Assembly (NCBI GenBank): GCA_947474755.1 | Contig: CANJJE010000005.1 | Coordinates: 1 to 64,000, forward strand | Source: Burkholderiales bacterium | Lineage (GTDB): Bacteria; Pseudomonadota; Gammaproteobacteria; Burkholderiales; Burkholderiaceae_C | Length of the DNA: 64,000 nt | Direction of reading: 5' to 3' | In this document: piece by piece, positions 18,041 to 27,839 of the stretch | Numbering within the stretch: position 1 is the first letter of the stretch | How the letters are laid out: every line of letters begins with the position of its first letter | Notes under the pieces: generated by a model | Databases searched by the model: none | Told to the model about the DNA's origin: nothing | What the model saw: the letters and a program-made list of their open reading frames with translations, nothing else | Program-made: the position numbers and the translations under genes

Positions 18041-18997
18041 ATGCCACTCAGTACTCATCCAGACGATCCGGAAGACTCGCCACTCAGTCGTGCCCAGTTG
18101 GCAGTCGCCGGGGCGCGCAGCACCTGGGTGAGCGTTGGCGTCAATCTGCTGCTGTCTTCCACGCAGATCGTGGTGGGCATCCTGTCGAAGTCGCAGGGCC
18201 TGATCGCCGATGGCATTCATTCGCTGTCCGACCTGGTGTCGGATTTCATCGTGCTGGTTGCCGGACGTCACAGCCTCAAGGATGCCGACGCCGAGCATCC
18301 TTACGGCCACCAGCGCTTTGAAACCGCCGCTTCCCTGGCGCTGGGTTGCCTGCTGCTCGCCGTCGGCGCGGGCATGCTGTGGTCGGCGGCTGCGAAGCTC
18401 CAGTCGCCGGAATCGGTACCCACGGTGCATGTGGTGGCGCTGTGGGTCGCGGGCGGCGCGCTGATCGCCAAGGAACTGCTTTTTCGCTACCTGCTGGCGG
18501 TCGCCAAGCAGGTCAAGTCGAGCATGCTGGTCGCCAATGCCTGGCATGCGCGCTCCGATGCAGCGTCGTCGCTGGTGGTCGGCGTCGGTATCGTCGGCAA
18601 CCTGTGCGGCTATCCGATCCTCGACCCGATTGCCGCGGCCATCGTGGGCTTCATGATCGTGAGGATGGGTTGGTCCTTCGGCTGGGATGCGCTGCACGAT
18701 CTGATGGACCGCTCGGTCGACGAGCAGGAAGTCGAGGCGATCCGACAAACGCTGGCCGAAACGCCGGGCATCCGCGGCGTGCATGACCTGCGCACCCGCA
18801 AGATGGGCGACATGATCGTCGTCGATGCCCACATCGAGGTCGACGCCAAGCTCAGCATCGAGGACGGGCACGAGATCACGGTCGCCGCACGCGATCGGGT
18901 CCTGCAGCGACACCGCGTACTCACGCTGATGACCCACCTGGATCCGTGGCAGCGCCCTGACCCGGATCACCTGAACCCGTCGGCGCCAACTCGGTAG
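18041..18997 (+). CDS. cation diffusion facilitator (CDF) family metal exporter
   Basis: A 318-residue CDF transporter exchanging a divalent metal (Zn, Co, Fe or Mn class) for protons across the inner membrane. There are about six helices. Metal-site motifs are H60-SLS-D64 in helix 2 and HARSD in helix 5. The C-terminal cytoplasmic domain begins LMDRSVDEQEVEAIRQTL and ends with DPDHLNPS. The sequence at HPYGHQRFETAA is the usual CDF loop. Divergent from an ArsR regulator with a cysteine cluster. The metal cannot be fixed from sequence. Confidence 0.92.
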   Translation: MPLSTHPDDPEDSPLSRAQLAVAGARSTWVSVGVNLLLSSTQIVVGILSKSQGLIADGIHSLSDLVSDFIVLVAGRHSLKDADAEHPYGHQRFETAASLALGCLLLAVGAGMLWSAAAKLQSPESVPTVHVVALWVAGGALIAKELLFRYLLAVAKQVKSSMLVANAWHARSDAASSLVVGVGIVGNLCGYPILDPIAAAIVGFMIVRMGWSFGWDALHDLMDRSVDEQEVEAIRQTLAETPGIRGVHDLRTRKMGDMIVVDAHIEVDAKLSIEDGHEITVAARDRVLQRHRVLTLMTHLDPWQRPDPDHLNPSAPTR

Positions 18998-19001
18998 CGC
19001 A

Positions 19002-19307
19002 TCAACCAGGCATTACCGCGCCGCAGTTCCAGCACTGCTCGAACGGTCCTTCGATCAGCTCGCGGCAGGCGGCACACAGCCACGTTCGCGATACCGGCTG
19101 GCGCAACTCTTCCAGCAGTCTTTCGGCGCGCTCGAAATTGTCGGCATCGGTCAACCACAGTTCAGGCAATGTCTGGTCGGGTGGCACCTGTCCCGCCAGG
19201 CTGCTGTTGTAGGCGCGCTGGATCGTCGTTGGCACGCCGGCATGGCACAGCATGTCTGCCCACAGCGTGGCGATCGCAAGGTTCGGAGCGGTGGTGAGCT
19301 TCTTCAT
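19002..19307 (-). CDS. DUF2007 protein with C-terminal zinc ribbon
   Basis: A 101-residue protein of the DUF2007 family (putative signal-transducing protein, GlnB-like fold). It opens MKKLTTAPNLAIATLWADML and has the LPELWLTDADNFERAERLLEEL core. A zinc ribbon follows with CAAC and CWNC pairs. ATG 19307 has AGGTG 6 bp upstream; a GTG three codons earlier is less likely. The biochemical role of the family is unknown. It converges on the CDF gene, 4 bp apart. Confidence 0.8.
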   Translation of the reverse strand: MKKLTTAPNLAIATLWADMLCHAGVPTTIQRAYNSSLAGQVPPDQTLPELWLTDADNFERAERLLEELRQPVSRTWLCAACRELIEGPFEQCWNCGAVMPG

Positions 19308-19379
19308 CGAAAACACCTGGCCATGTCAATGTCGCAGGCTTCGGGCACGATAGCGCACTGTCTTTCCCGGAGCCCTCAG

Positions 19380-20384
19380 ATGCCTGCCCCCAACTCGCCT
19401 ACCACCCGCGCCATCCGCATCGACCAACCAGGTGGTCCCGAGTCCATGCACCTGGTCGAGGTACCGATCGGTGAGCCCGGGCCAGGCGAGATCCGCATCC
19501 GCCATCACGCCTGCGGGCTCAATTTCATCGACGTTTACCACCGCACCGGTCTGTACCCGCTGCCGTTGCCGGCGTCGCTGGGCATGGAGGCGGCCGGCAT
19601 CGTCGACTCGGTGGGCGAGGGCGTGACCCATCTTCGCGCAGGCGATCGTGCGGTCTATGCCAGCACGCCGCCGGGCAGTTACTGCGAGTCGCGCGTGATG
19701 CCGGCGAAGTGTGTGGTCAGGCTTCCCGACGGCATCGATTTCGAGATGGGCGCAGCGATGATGCTCAAGGGCCTGACCGCGCAGTACCTCCTGAAGAAGA
19801 CGTTGCCGCAGGCGGGCCTTCAGCCCGGTGACTTCATCCTTTTCCACGCCGCTGCGGGCGGTGTCGGGCTGATCGCCTGCCAGTGGGCGCGGGCACTCGG
19901 GCTGCAATTGATCGGCACCGCCGGCAGCGACGAGAAGTGCGCACTAGCGCTACAGAACGGCGCGGCGCACGCGATCAACTACCGGCGCGAGGATTTCGTC
20001 GTGCGTGTGAAGGACATCACCGGTGGCCGGGGCGTGAAGGTGGTCTATGACTCGGTGGGCAAGGACACCTTCGAGAAGTCGCTTGATGTTCTTCAGCCCT
20101 TCGGCTTGCTGGCCAATTTTGGCAACGCATCCGGCAAGGCGCCGCTGGTGGATTTGGGGGTGCTCGCGGCCAAGGGCTCGTTGTACGTGACGCGGCCGAC
20201 GCTGTTCACCCACATTGCCACCCGCGAAGCGACGCAGGCCATGGCCGATGACCTGTTCGCGGTGGTCAGCAGCGGCGCGGTGAAGATCCCGGTCGAACGT
20301 CGCTATGCGCTGGCCGATGCAGCGCAGGCCCACCGCGACCTGGAAGCGCGCCTCACGACGGGATGCAGCATCCTGCTGCCCTGA
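19380..20384 (+). CDS. NADPH:quinone oxidoreductase, MDR family
   Basis: A 334-residue zinc-independent quinone reductase (QOR type). It shows GLNFIDVYHRTGLYPLPLP for substrate and dimer contacts, GMEAAGIV, the cofactor loop AAAGGVGLIACQWARALG, and the C-terminal HRDLEARLTTGCSILLP. It reduces quinones with NADPH by one-electron transfer, with a likely role in oxidative stress. ATG 19380 matches the family N-terminus. It ends 16 bp from the convergent lspA stop. Confidence 0.9.
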   Translation: MPAPNSPTTRAIRIDQPGGPESMHLVEVPIGEPGPGEIRIRHHACGLNFIDVYHRTGLYPLPLPASLGMEAAGIVDSVGEGVTHLRAGDRAVYASTPPGSYCESRVMPAKCVVRLPDGIDFEMGAAMMLKGLTAQYLLKKTLPQAGLQPGDFILFHAAAGGVGLIACQWARALGLQLIGTAGSDEKCALALQNGAAHAINYRREDFVVRVKDITGGRGVKVVYDSVGKDTFEKSLDVLQPFGLLANFGNASGKAPLVDLGVLAAKGSLYVTRPTLFTHIATREATQAMADDLFAVVSSGAVKIPVERRYALADAAQAHRDLEARLTTGCSILLP

Positions 20385-20400
20385 TCCAGCGTCTGCGGGT

Positions 20401-20913
20401 TCAGCCGCGGCGCACGCGCAGCAGCTCGTCGAGGATCAGCAGCACCGCACCGACGGTGATCGCGCTGTCCGCGATGTTGAAGCTCGGGAAGTAGCCGCCG
20501 TGGAAGATCGGAGCCAGCCAGTCCCAGTGGAACTGCAGGAAGTCGATCACATGGCCGTGCAGCAGGCGGTCGATCACATTGCCCAGCGCCCCGCCGAGAA
20601 TCAGCGACAAGGCTAGGCTGAACAGCCGCTGCTCGCCGTGACGCTTGAGCATCCACACGATGAAGACCGTGGCCACCAACCCGAGTCCGACGAAGAACCA
20701 GCGTTGCCAGCCTGAAGCGTCGGCCAGAAAGCTGAACGCCGCGCCGGCGTTGTGCACCCGCACGAGGTTGAAGAACGAGGTGACGGTATGGCTGTCGCCG
20801 AGCTGGAAGCTGCCGAGGATCAGTGTCTTGGTGAGTTGATCCGACAGGATGATCAGCAGTGCCAGGCCGAGCCACGGGAGCAGGTTGGAGCCTGCGGCTT
20901 TCTTGGCTGCCAT
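20401..20913 (-). CDS. lspA: lipoprotein signal peptidase LspA
   Basis: A 170-residue aspartic peptidase of the inner membrane that cleaves signal peptides from diacylglyceryl-prolipoproteins. The family core is seen: [11 protein letters not shown] in helix 1, [37 protein letters not shown] with the first catalytic Asp, and [11 protein letters not shown] with the second. ATG 20913 starts 2 bp after the ileS stop, the usual ileS-lspA operon of proteobacteria; in-frame upstream starts would lie inside ileS. Confidence 0.95.
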   Translation of the reverse strand: MAAKKAAGSNLLPWLGLALLIILSDQLTKTLILGSFQLGDSHTVTSFFNLVRVHNAGAAFSFLADASGWQRWFFVGLGLVATVFIVWMLKRHGEQRLFSLALSLILGGALGNVIDRLLHGHVIDFLQFHWDWLAPIFHGGYFPSFNIADSAITVGAVLLILDELLRVRRG

Positions 20914-20914
20914 C

Positions 20915-23794
20915 TCAGGCCACCCGGCGGACTTCGCCGGCACCATAAAGGTTGCTGGTGCAGCGGCCGCAGATCGTCGGATGCGAGGCGTCGTGGCCGA
21001 CATCGTCACGGTAGTGCCAGCAGCGCTCGCATTTCATCGCAGCCGATGGCGTCACGCTCACCGCGAGTTCCGAGCCTTCGCTGAGGCTGGCCTGCGACGT
21101 GATCGTGACGAACCTCAGCCCGTCGCCCAGTGAGGCCAGCAGCGCATGATCGTCGGCGGTCGCGGTGATCGAGATCGCGGCCTGCAGCGACGAGCCGAGT
21201 TGGCCTGCAGCACGCACGGCCTCGATCTGCTTGTTGGCGAACTCACGCACTTCGCGGATACGCGACCACTTCGCGAGCAGCGCGTCGTTGGCCCACGCCT
21301 CGGTGTCGCTGTAGGTTTCGACGAAGATCGACGACGACGTGCCCGGCGCAAAGATCGACCATGCTTCCTCGGCGGTGAAGCTGAGGAAGGGCGCCATCCA
21401 GCGAAGCATCGCGCTCGTGATGTGCCACAGAGCGGTCTGCGCGCTGCGGCGTGCAAGGCTCTTCGGCGCGGTGGTGTAGAGCCGGTCCTTCAGCACGTCG
21501 AGGTAGAACGCACCGAGGTCCTCGCTGCAATAGACCTGCAGTTTCGCCACCACCGGGTGGAACTCGTACACCTCGTAGTGGGCCAGCACCTCGGCCTGGA
21601 ACTGCGCCGCACGGGCCAGCGCGTAGCGGTCGATCTCCAGCATTTCCGTCAGCGGCACAGCGTCTTTCGACACGTCGAAGTCGCTGGTGTTGGCGAGCAG
21701 GAAGCGTAGCGTGTTGCGGATGCGACGGTAGCCATCGACCACTCGCGCGAGGATCTTGTCGTCGATGTTCAGGTCGCCTGAGTAGTCTGTACCGGCAACC
21801 CACAGCCGCACGATTTCGGCGCCGAGCTTGTCGCTGACCGATTGCGGCGCGACCACGTTGCCCAGCGACTTGCTCATCTTGCGACCCTGGCCGTCGGTGG
21901 CAAAGCCGTGCGTCAGCAGGCCCTTGTAAGGCGCGTGGCCCTCGATCGCGCAGGCGATCAGCAGGGAAGAGTGGAACCAGCCGCGGTGCTGGTCATGGCC
22001 TTCGAGGTAGAGGTCGGCCTCCGGACCTTCCGCCTGACCGGCGCCTGGGTGCGAGCCGCGCAGCACATGATTGAAGGTGCTGCCCGAGTCGAACCACACA
22101 TCGAGGATGTCGTTGCTCTTGGTGTAGTGCGCCGCGTCGTCACCCAGCCAGTCGCGCGGATCGAGCTGCGACCAGGCTTCCACACCGCCGTGTTCGACCA
22201 GTGCGGCGGCGCGGTCCATCAGCGCCAATGTGTCCGGGTGCAAATCACCGCTGTCACGGTGCAGGAAGAACGGCAGCGGTACGCCCCAGTTGCGCTGGCG
22301 GCTGATGCACCAGTCAGGCCGGTTGGCGATCATGTCGCGCAGCCTGGCTCGACCATTCTCGGGATAGAACGTCGTGACGTCGATCGCCGCCAGCGCGCTC
22401 TGGCGCAGCGTCTGTGGCGCAGGATCGGTGGCAAACACACCGGCGGTGTCGTCGGTGGCCTCGTCCATGCGGACGAACCACTGCGCGGCAGCGCGGTAGA
22501 TCACCGGTGTCTTGTGCCGCCAGCAGTGCGGGTAGCTGTGCTGGAAGGTGGCGGTGGCGAGCAGGCGGTTCGCATCGCGGAGTGCGTCGATGATGACCGC
22601 GCACGCTTTCCAGATGTGCTGCCCGCCGAACAGCGGCAGGCTCGCGTCATAGACGCCGCTGCCGGTGACCGGATTCAGGATGTCGTCGATCGCCATGCCG
22701 TGGGCGACGCAGGACCTGAAGTCCTCCACGCCATAGGCCGGGGCTGCATGCACGAGACCAGTGCCGTCGTCGGCAGTCGCGTAATCGGCCAGGTAGACCG
22801 GACTCACGCGGTCGTAGCTGACATCGACGTGGGCCAGTGGATGGCGGAATGCGATGCCATCGAGCTTCTCGCCCAGTGCGGTGCCGATGACGCTGCCTTG
22901 CAGGCCGTAGCGCCCCAGGCTGTCCTCGACGCGCGCCGACGCCAGCAAGAGCAGACCGCGTTCGGTGTCCACCAGGCTGTACTCGAGGGTGGGGTTCAGG
23001 TTCAGCGCCTGGTTGGCCGGGATCGTCCACGCGGTGGTGGTCCAGATGACGGCGAAGGCTTCTTTGCACGGCAATGGCACCCCGAACGCCGCCGCGAGCC
23101 GATCGGGCTCGGCGCACAGGAAGGCAACGTCGAGCGACTGCGAGCTCTTGTCGGCGTATTCGATCTCGAACTCAGCCAATGAGGACCCGCAGTCGAAGCA
23201 CCAGTACACCGGCTTCAGCCCGCGGTAGACGTAGCCGCGCTCCATCACCTGCTTCAGCGTGCGGATCTCGCCGGCTTCGTTGCCGAAATCCATCGTGCGG
23301 TAGGGGTGCGCCCAGTCGGCCAGCACGCCCAGACGCTTGAAGTCGGCCATCTGCTGCGCGATCTGTTCGCTTGCGTAGGTGCGACTCTTTGCCTGCACCT
23401 CGGCGCGCGGCAGCTTGCGGCCGAAGGTCTTTTCGATCTGGTTCTCGATCGGCAGGCCGTGGCAGTCCCAGCCAGGGATGTAGGTCGCATCCATGCCCTT
23501 GAGCTGGCGCGCCTTGACGATCATGTCCTTGAGCACCTTGTTGACCGCATGACCGATGTGGATCTGGCCGTTGGCGTAGGGAGGGCCGTCGTGGAGCACG
23601 AACTTCGGCGCGCCGCAACGGGCCTCGCGCAGTTGCCGGTAGGTGCCTGCGTCATCCCACTGCTGCACCCAGGCGGGCTCGCGTTTCGGCAGGTCGCCGC
23701 GCATGGGGAATGAGGTGTCCGGCAGGTTCAGCGTCGCGCGCAGGCCCGAGGGGTCAGCGCCGGGAACGTTTGCAGAGGACTTTTCGGTGGGCAT
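20915..23794 (-). CDS. ileS: isoleucyl-tRNA synthetase
   Basis: A 959-residue class I aminoacyl-tRNA synthetase charging tRNA-Ile. The HIGH motif is in [16 protein letters not shown] near residue 70, the KMSKS loop is [10 protein letters not shown], and the editing (CP1) domain lies between. The C-terminal zinc finger is present ([12 protein letters not shown] and CGRCTSNL). Length is normal for the bacterial type. It starts at ATG 23794 and is followed directly by lspA. In many relatives ribF precedes ileS; here an unrelated divergent gene does. Confidence 0.97.
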   Translation of the reverse strand: MPTEKSSANVPGADPSGLRATLNLPDTSFPMRGDLPKREPAWVQQWDDAGTYRQLREARCGAPKFVLHDGPPYANGQIHIGHAVNKVLKDMIVKARQLKGMDATYIPGWDCHGLPIENQIEKTFGRKLPRAEVQAKSRTYASEQIAQQMADFKRLGVLADWAHPYRTMDFGNEAGEIRTLKQVMERGYVYRGLKPVYWCFDCGSSLAEFEIEYADKSSQSLDVAFLCAEPDRLAAAFGVPLPCKEAFAVIWTTTAWTIPANQALNLNPTLEYSLVDTERGLLLLASARVEDSLGRYGLQGSVIGTALGEKLDGIAFRHPLAHVDVSYDRVSPVYLADYATADDGTGLVHAAPAYGVEDFRSCVAHGMAIDDILNPVTGSGVYDASLPLFGGQHIWKACAVIIDALRDANRLLATATFQHSYPHCWRHKTPVIYRAAAQWFVRMDEATDDTAGVFATDPAPQTLRQSALAAIDVTTFYPENGRARLRDMIANRPDWCISRQRNWGVPLPFFLHRDSGDLHPDTLALMDRAAALVEHGGVEAWSQLDPRDWLGDDAAHYTKSNDILDVWFDSGSTFNHVLRGSHPGAGQAEGPEADLYLEGHDQHRGWFHSSLLIACAIEGHAPYKGLLTHGFATDGQGRKMSKSLGNVVAPQSVSDKLGAEIVRLWVAGTDYSGDLNIDDKILARVVDGYRRIRNTLRFLLANTSDFDVSKDAVPLTEMLEIDRYALARAAQFQAEVLAHYEVYEFHPVVAKLQVYCSEDLGAFYLDVLKDRLYTTAPKSLARRSAQTALWHITSAMLRWMAPFLSFTAEEAWSIFAPGTSSSIFVETYSDTEAWANDALLAKWSRIREVREFANKQIEAVRAAGQLGSSLQAAISITATADDHALLASLGDGLRFVTITSQASLSEGSELAVSVTPSAAMKCERCWHYRDDVGHDASHPTICGRCTSNLYGAGEVRRVA

Positions 23795-24150
23795 GCTTGG
23801 TTCTCGACAGGTGGCATTCGCGGTGGGCGCGTCGGCAGAAGACAGGAGATGTTTGGCACGCCGGAAGGCGCCGATCGATGCGGGCTCTCATCCAGGTGAC
23901 CAGCGGCGGCAGCGGGCCCGCACGCGTTGCCGCAGCCTCAAACTCGATCGCGCGAGGTCCGGCGGTGCGTGGCGCCGTGTCCGTTGGACAGCCGTCGGGC
24001 GAAGGAATGCGTTTGCAGGAACCTCATTCTACCGGGGGGCTACCTTGGCCCTTGCATACAGAATACCGGGCGCGAATCGGGGGCTCCACGCCTGACAACG
24101 CTCGCCGCTCCTCCTTGACCTCATCACGCCAGCCATCACCCCTCATCACC
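23795..24150. other. divergent intergenic region upstream of ileS
   Basis: About 356 bp between the divergent ileS and desuccinylase-like genes. An open frame continues upstream of 24151 on the plus strand but its translation is basic low-complexity and not protein-like. No riboswitch, T-box or tRNA is visible. It must contain promoters for both sides, but no strong hexamers stand out. Confidence 0.4.
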
Positions 24151-25158
24151 ATGCCGAACGCCGCGCCCAGCAGCACCGCACCCTTCAACATCGTCACCAT
24201 CAAGACGGAGGGTTCAGGTCCGCGCCTGATCGTGCTCGGGGCGGTGCATGGCAACGAAATCTGCGGGCCGCGCGCCATCGAGCGGGTGTTGGCCGAGTTC
24301 GGGTCCGGAAAGCTGAGCCTGCTGCGCGGTCATGTCACCTTCGTGCCGATCACCAACCAGAAAGCCTACGAGCGGGTTCAACGCGAAGGCGATCGCAACC
24401 TCAACCGCAACCTCGGCCCGAGTGAACATCCGCAGGACTTCGAGGACCAGATCGCCAACGCGTTGTGCCCCCTGCTGGGCCAGCACGATGTGTTGATCGA
24501 CCTGCACTCGTTCCATTCTCCCGGCGAGCCATTCGCGATGGTCGGCCCGACGGACAACACAGGCTCCCTGCAGCCCTTCGCGCTGGCGGCTCAGGAAGAG
24601 GCGCTGGCGGTTCGACTGGGCCCCAGGCGCCTGGTCGAAGGCTGGCTGGAGACCTACGCCGAGGGCGTGGCCGCGCGCGTCAAGCGGGCCGAACACTCGG
24701 ACGATCCGCAGCTCGCGCGCGCGCGCCTGCTCAACACCGACCCGCGCTACGGCATCGGCACCACCGAATACATGCGCAGTGTCGGAGGCATGGCGATCAC
24801 CCTGGAGTGTGGTCAGCACGACGACCCGGCGGGGCCTGAAGTGGCTTACCGCGCCATCATCAACGCGATGGCGCATCTGCGCATGATCGACGTGCCTGCT
24901 CCCGCGCCGCGCCCCGACGTCGAGGTGCTGCGGCTCCTCCACGTGACCGATCGTTTGAATACCGGAGACACCTTTGTCAAGGCCTGGGCCAGCTTCGACC
25001 CGGTGAAAGCCGGCGAGCCCATCGGCCATCGCCATGATGGCACCGTGGTGAGTGCGCAGGGCGATGGCTTCATCGTGTTTCCCAACACCAAGGCGATGCC
25101 GGGCAACGAATGGTTCTATTTCGCGGGTCGCAGCAGCCGTCCATTGAACCTCGGGTGA
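24151..25158 (+). CDS. succinylglutamate desuccinylase/aspartoacylase family zinc hydrolase
   Basis: A 335-residue M14-like zinc hydrolase. The zinc site is HGNE in GAVHGNEICGPRAI near residue 30 with the third ligand in LIDLHSF; the Arg/Asn motif GDRNLNRNLG follows. The family cleaves amide-linked acyl amino acids such as N-succinylglutamate or N-acetylaspartate. No arginine-succinyltransferase pathway genes are adjacent, so the substrate is open. ATG 24151 gives the normal start but has no clear ribosome site. Confidence 0.85.
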   Translation: MPNAAPSSTAPFNIVTIKTEGSGPRLIVLGAVHGNEICGPRAIERVLAEFGSGKLSLLRGHVTFVPITNQKAYERVQREGDRNLNRNLGPSEHPQDFEDQIANALCPLLGQHDVLIDLHSFHSPGEPFAMVGPTDNTGSLQPFALAAQEEALAVRLGPRRLVEGWLETYAEGVAARVKRAEHSDDPQLARARLLNTDPRYGIGTTEYMRSVGGMAITLECGQHDDPAGPEVAYRAIINAMAHLRMIDVPAPAPRPDVEVLRLLHVTDRLNTGDTFVKAWASFDPVKAGEPIGHRHDGTVVSAQGDGFIVFPNTKAMPGNEWFYFAGRSSRPLNLG

Positions 25159-25216
25159 ACTGGGTGCTCTCAACACGGTGTCTTGGTTTCGGACCCCTCG
25201 TTTTGAAGGCTACTGG

Positions 25217-25942
25217 GTGATTGACGTTCAGGATCTGCGATTTGCGTGGCCTGCCCCCTCGGGCCATGGCAGGTCGGTCGATTGCGTCGTCATCGACAGG
25301 CTCACCATCGCTGCGGGCAAAACGGTTTTCCTGTTCGGCCCGAGCGGCGGTGGCAAGAGCACGCTGCTCGGTCTGCTGGCTGGCGTGTTGGTGCCTCGCA
25401 CCGGCTCGGTCAGTCTGCTTGGCACCTGCTGGTCTGATCTGTCGGGCGCACGGCGCGATGCCTTCCGCGCCGACCATCTTGGTTACATCTTCCAGCAGTT
25501 CAATCTGCTGCCGTACCTGAGCGTGCTCGACAACGTGCTGCTGCCATGCCGCTTCTCGGCCTTGCGCCGCGAGAGGGCGACGCAGGATGGTGGCTCGCCC
25601 GGTGCTGCCTCGCGCGATCTGCTGCGGCGAGTCGGTCTGGCAGAGGAACTGTGGGCGCGGCCTGCTGCGCAACTGTCGGTCGGCCAGCAGCAGCGGGTGG
25701 CCGCAGCGCGCGCCCTGATTGGTCGGCCCGAGGTCGTGATTGCCGATGAGCCGACCTCGGCGCTCGATGCGGCCTTGCGCGACAGCTTCATGGATCTGTT
25801 GCTGGACGCATGTCGCGCTTCCGGCGGCACCTTGGTGTTCGTCAGCCACGACGAGCGCCTGGCGGCACGCTTCGACGAGCGGCTGTCGCTGGCCGCCATC
25901 AACCGAGCCGTTTCGCCTGCGTCAGCCGAGGGCATCGCGTGA
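25217..25942 (+). CDS. ABC transporter ATP-binding protein (metal-linked FtsX-type system)
   Basis: A 241-residue ABC ATPase of the MacB/LolD type. Walker A is GPSGGGKST, the Q-loop is YIFQQFNLLPYLSVLDNV, Walker B is VVIADEP with TSALD, and the H-loop is VSHDE. The signature is LSVGQQQR instead of LSGGQ. GTG 25217 is preferred: GAAGG lies 7 bp upstream and the protein then begins with the usual IDVQDLRFAW strand. It overlaps the permease start (GTGA). With the permease and DUF3299 gene it forms a three-gene operon. Confidence 0.88.
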   Translation: MIDVQDLRFAWPAPSGHGRSVDCVVIDRLTIAAGKTVFLFGPSGGGKSTLLGLLAGVLVPRTGSVSLLGTCWSDLSGARRDAFRADHLGYIFQQFNLLPYLSVLDNVLLPCRFSALRRERATQDGGSPGAASRDLLRRVGLAEELWARPAAQLSVGQQQRVAAARALIGRPEVVIADEPTSALDAALRDSFMDLLLDACRASGGTLVFVSHDERLAARFDERLSLAAINRAVSPASAEGIA

Positions 25943-27213
25943 GGGCGCTGCTGACGCTGGCGTGGCGCAGTGCCTGGAACCGACGCGCGACGCTGTCCCT
26001 GGTGCTGCTGTCGGTCGCGTTGTCGACCTTCCTGCTCCTTGGCTTCGAGCAGGTGCGTACCGATGTGCGCGAAAACTTCTCGCAATCGGTCAGCGGCACC
26101 GACCTCGTCGTCGGTGCCCGCACTGGCTCGGTCCAGCTGATGCTGTATTCGGTGTTCCGCGTTGGCAGTGCCACCAACAACATCCGCATGAGCAGCGTCG
26201 AGGCGATCGCGAAACACCGCGCGGTCGCCTGGGTGGTGCCGCTGTCGCTCGGCGATTCGCACAAGGGCTACGCGGTGCTGGGCACGACGGCTGATTACTT
26301 CAACCGCTTCCTCTACGGCGACCGCGAGCCGCTGGTGCTGGCGCAGGGCCGCGCGTTTGGCGACGGCATCGATGGGCTGTATGGCGCAGTGCTGGGCGCC
26401 GAGGTTGCCGATGCCCTGGGCTACCGGCTCGGCAGCCAGCTGACGCTGACGCACGGCGCCGGTGGCCTGCCTGGTGCAGAGCATGCCGACAAGCCGTTCA
26501 CCGTGGTCGGTATCCTGAAACGCACGGGCACTCCGGTCGATCGCACGGTGCACATCAGCCTGGAATCGTTGGAGGCGATCCATATCGACTGGGCCGGTGG
26601 CGCACCGATGCCGGGGGTGTCGATCGCGCCGGATCAGGCGCGCAAGTTCGACCTGAGGCCGAAGGTCGTGACTGCCGCGCTGGTGGGCCTGAAGGGCCGG
26701 GCAGCGGTGTTCAATGTGCAGCGTTTCGTCGCCGACCATGCCGATGAGCCGCTGATGGCCGTGCTGCCCGGCGTGGCGCTCGACGAGCTATGGGACGTGG
26801 TCGGCGTGGGCGAGAAAGCACTGATCGGCATGTCGGCAATGGTCGGCGTGGTCAGCCTGGCGGGCCTGGTCGCGGTGGTGATGGCCGGTTTGAACGAGCG
26901 GCGCCGGGAGCTGGCGGTACTCCGCGCGGTGGGCGCCGCGCCTCGCCATGTGCTGATGCTGCTGGCCGGAGAAGGGCTGCTTGTCACGCTGCTGGGTGCG
27001 TTGCTGGGCATGCTGACAACGGGCTTCTTCATTGCGCTCGCCGCGCCGTGGGCGCAGATGCACTACGGCATCAACCTGAAACTTTCCGCCCCCAGCCAGG
27101 CCCAATGGATTCTGTTTGCGGCTGTCGTGGGGGCGGGCGCGGTCGCCAGCCTGATCCCGGCCTGGCGTGCCTATCGATTGTCCCTGGCCGATGGCCTGTC
27201 CCCGAGGGTGTGA
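25939..27213 (+). CDS. FtsX-like ABC transporter permease
   Basis: A 424-residue permease of the MacB/FtsX group: an N-terminal membrane helix (TLSLVLLSVALSTFLLLGF), a large periplasmic domain of about 230 residues, and three C-terminal helices with the coupling segment ERRRELAVLRAVGAAPRHVL. The start is GTG 25939, overlapping the ATPase stop. Permeases of this group do mechanical work on periplasmic proteins or lipids, or export small molecules, and need not transport a solute across the membrane. The DUF3299 gene begins 2 bp after the stop. Confidence 0.88.
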   Translation: MRALLTLAWRSAWNRRATLSLVLLSVALSTFLLLGFEQVRTDVRENFSQSVSGTDLVVGARTGSVQLMLYSVFRVGSATNNIRMSSVEAIAKHRAVAWVVPLSLGDSHKGYAVLGTTADYFNRFLYGDREPLVLAQGRAFGDGIDGLYGAVLGAEVADALGYRLGSQLTLTHGAGGLPGAEHADKPFTVVGILKRTGTPVDRTVHISLESLEAIHIDWAGGAPMPGVSIAPDQARKFDLRPKVVTAALVGLKGRAAVFNVQRFVADHADEPLMAVLPGVALDELWDVVGVGEKALIGMSAMVGVVSLAGLVAVVMAGLNERRRELAVLRAVGAAPRHVLMLLAGEGLLVTLLGALLGMLTTGFFIALAAPWAQMHYGINLKLSAPSQAQWILFAAVVGAGAVASLIPAWRAYRLSLADGLSPRV

Positions 27214-27215
27214 AC

Positions 27216-27827
27216 ATGTTGAGCAGATCGTGGCTGAAGTGGTCGACGGCCTGGGTCCTGTCGCTGGGCTTTGCAGTGGGCATCGTCCCAGGGACGGCGC
27301 GCGCCGTCACCACCTCGGCCAGCCAGCCGATCGGCGGCACTGGCGTCAGCAAGCCGACGGCCAACGGCGTGTTTCGCGAGATCAAGTGGGACGACCTGGT
27401 GCCCAAGGACTGGGACCCGCTGAAGGAGTTCAAGAACATCAACTTCAGTCTGATGAATGACAGCGATCCGCGTGCCAACGAAATGCTCAAGCGCATGCGC
27501 GAGACCTGGGACAACGCGCCGACGAACAACGACATGGACGGCGCGTCGGTGCGCATTCCCGGCTACCTGGTGCCGCTGGAGGACACGAAGGATGGCCTCA
27601 AGGAGTTCCTGCTGGTGCCGTACTTCGGCGCCTGCATCCACACGCCACCGCCGCCGGCCAACCAGATCATCTACGTGAAAGCCGAGAAGCCGCCGAAAGG
27701 CTTTCGCTCGATGGACACGGTGTGGGTCAGCGGCACACTGAAGACGTTGCGCAGCGACAGCTACATGGGCGCCAGCGGCTACCGCATGGACGCGGTGGTG
27801 GTCGAGCGTTACGTCGAATCGAAGTGA
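27216..27827 (+). CDS. DUF3299 periplasmic protein
   Basis: A 203-residue exported protein with a Sec signal peptide (hydrophobic AWVLSLGFAVGIVPGTARA, cleavage near residue 30). The mature part contains the DUF3299 core: IKWDDLVPKDWDP, then VRIPGYLVPLED, KEFLLVPYFGACIHTPPPPANQIIYV, a motif with Cys-His next to a proline run. The Cys and His suggest metal binding. It is the third gene of an ABC operon. Similar ABC/DUF3299 sets in Vibrio accompany the zinc-binding protein ZrgA (DUF2796); no DUF2796 gene is in this window. Confidence 0.85.
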   Translation: MLSRSWLKWSTAWVLSLGFAVGIVPGTARAVTTSASQPIGGTGVSKPTANGVFREIKWDDLVPKDWDPLKEFKNINFSLMNDSDPRANEMLKRMRETWDNAPTNNDMDGASVRIPGYLVPLEDTKDGLKEFLLVPYFGACIHTPPPPANQIIYVKAEKPPKGFRSMDTVWVSGTLKTLRSDSYMGASGYRMDAVVVERYVESK

Positions 27828-27839
27828 TGCGTCGGCCGT

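Noticed and set aside
24151-25158. An N-terminal extension of the desuccinylase-like protein back to 23710
   Set aside because: The upstream residues are basic low-complexity and overlap the ileS start region; the family N-terminus fits 24151.
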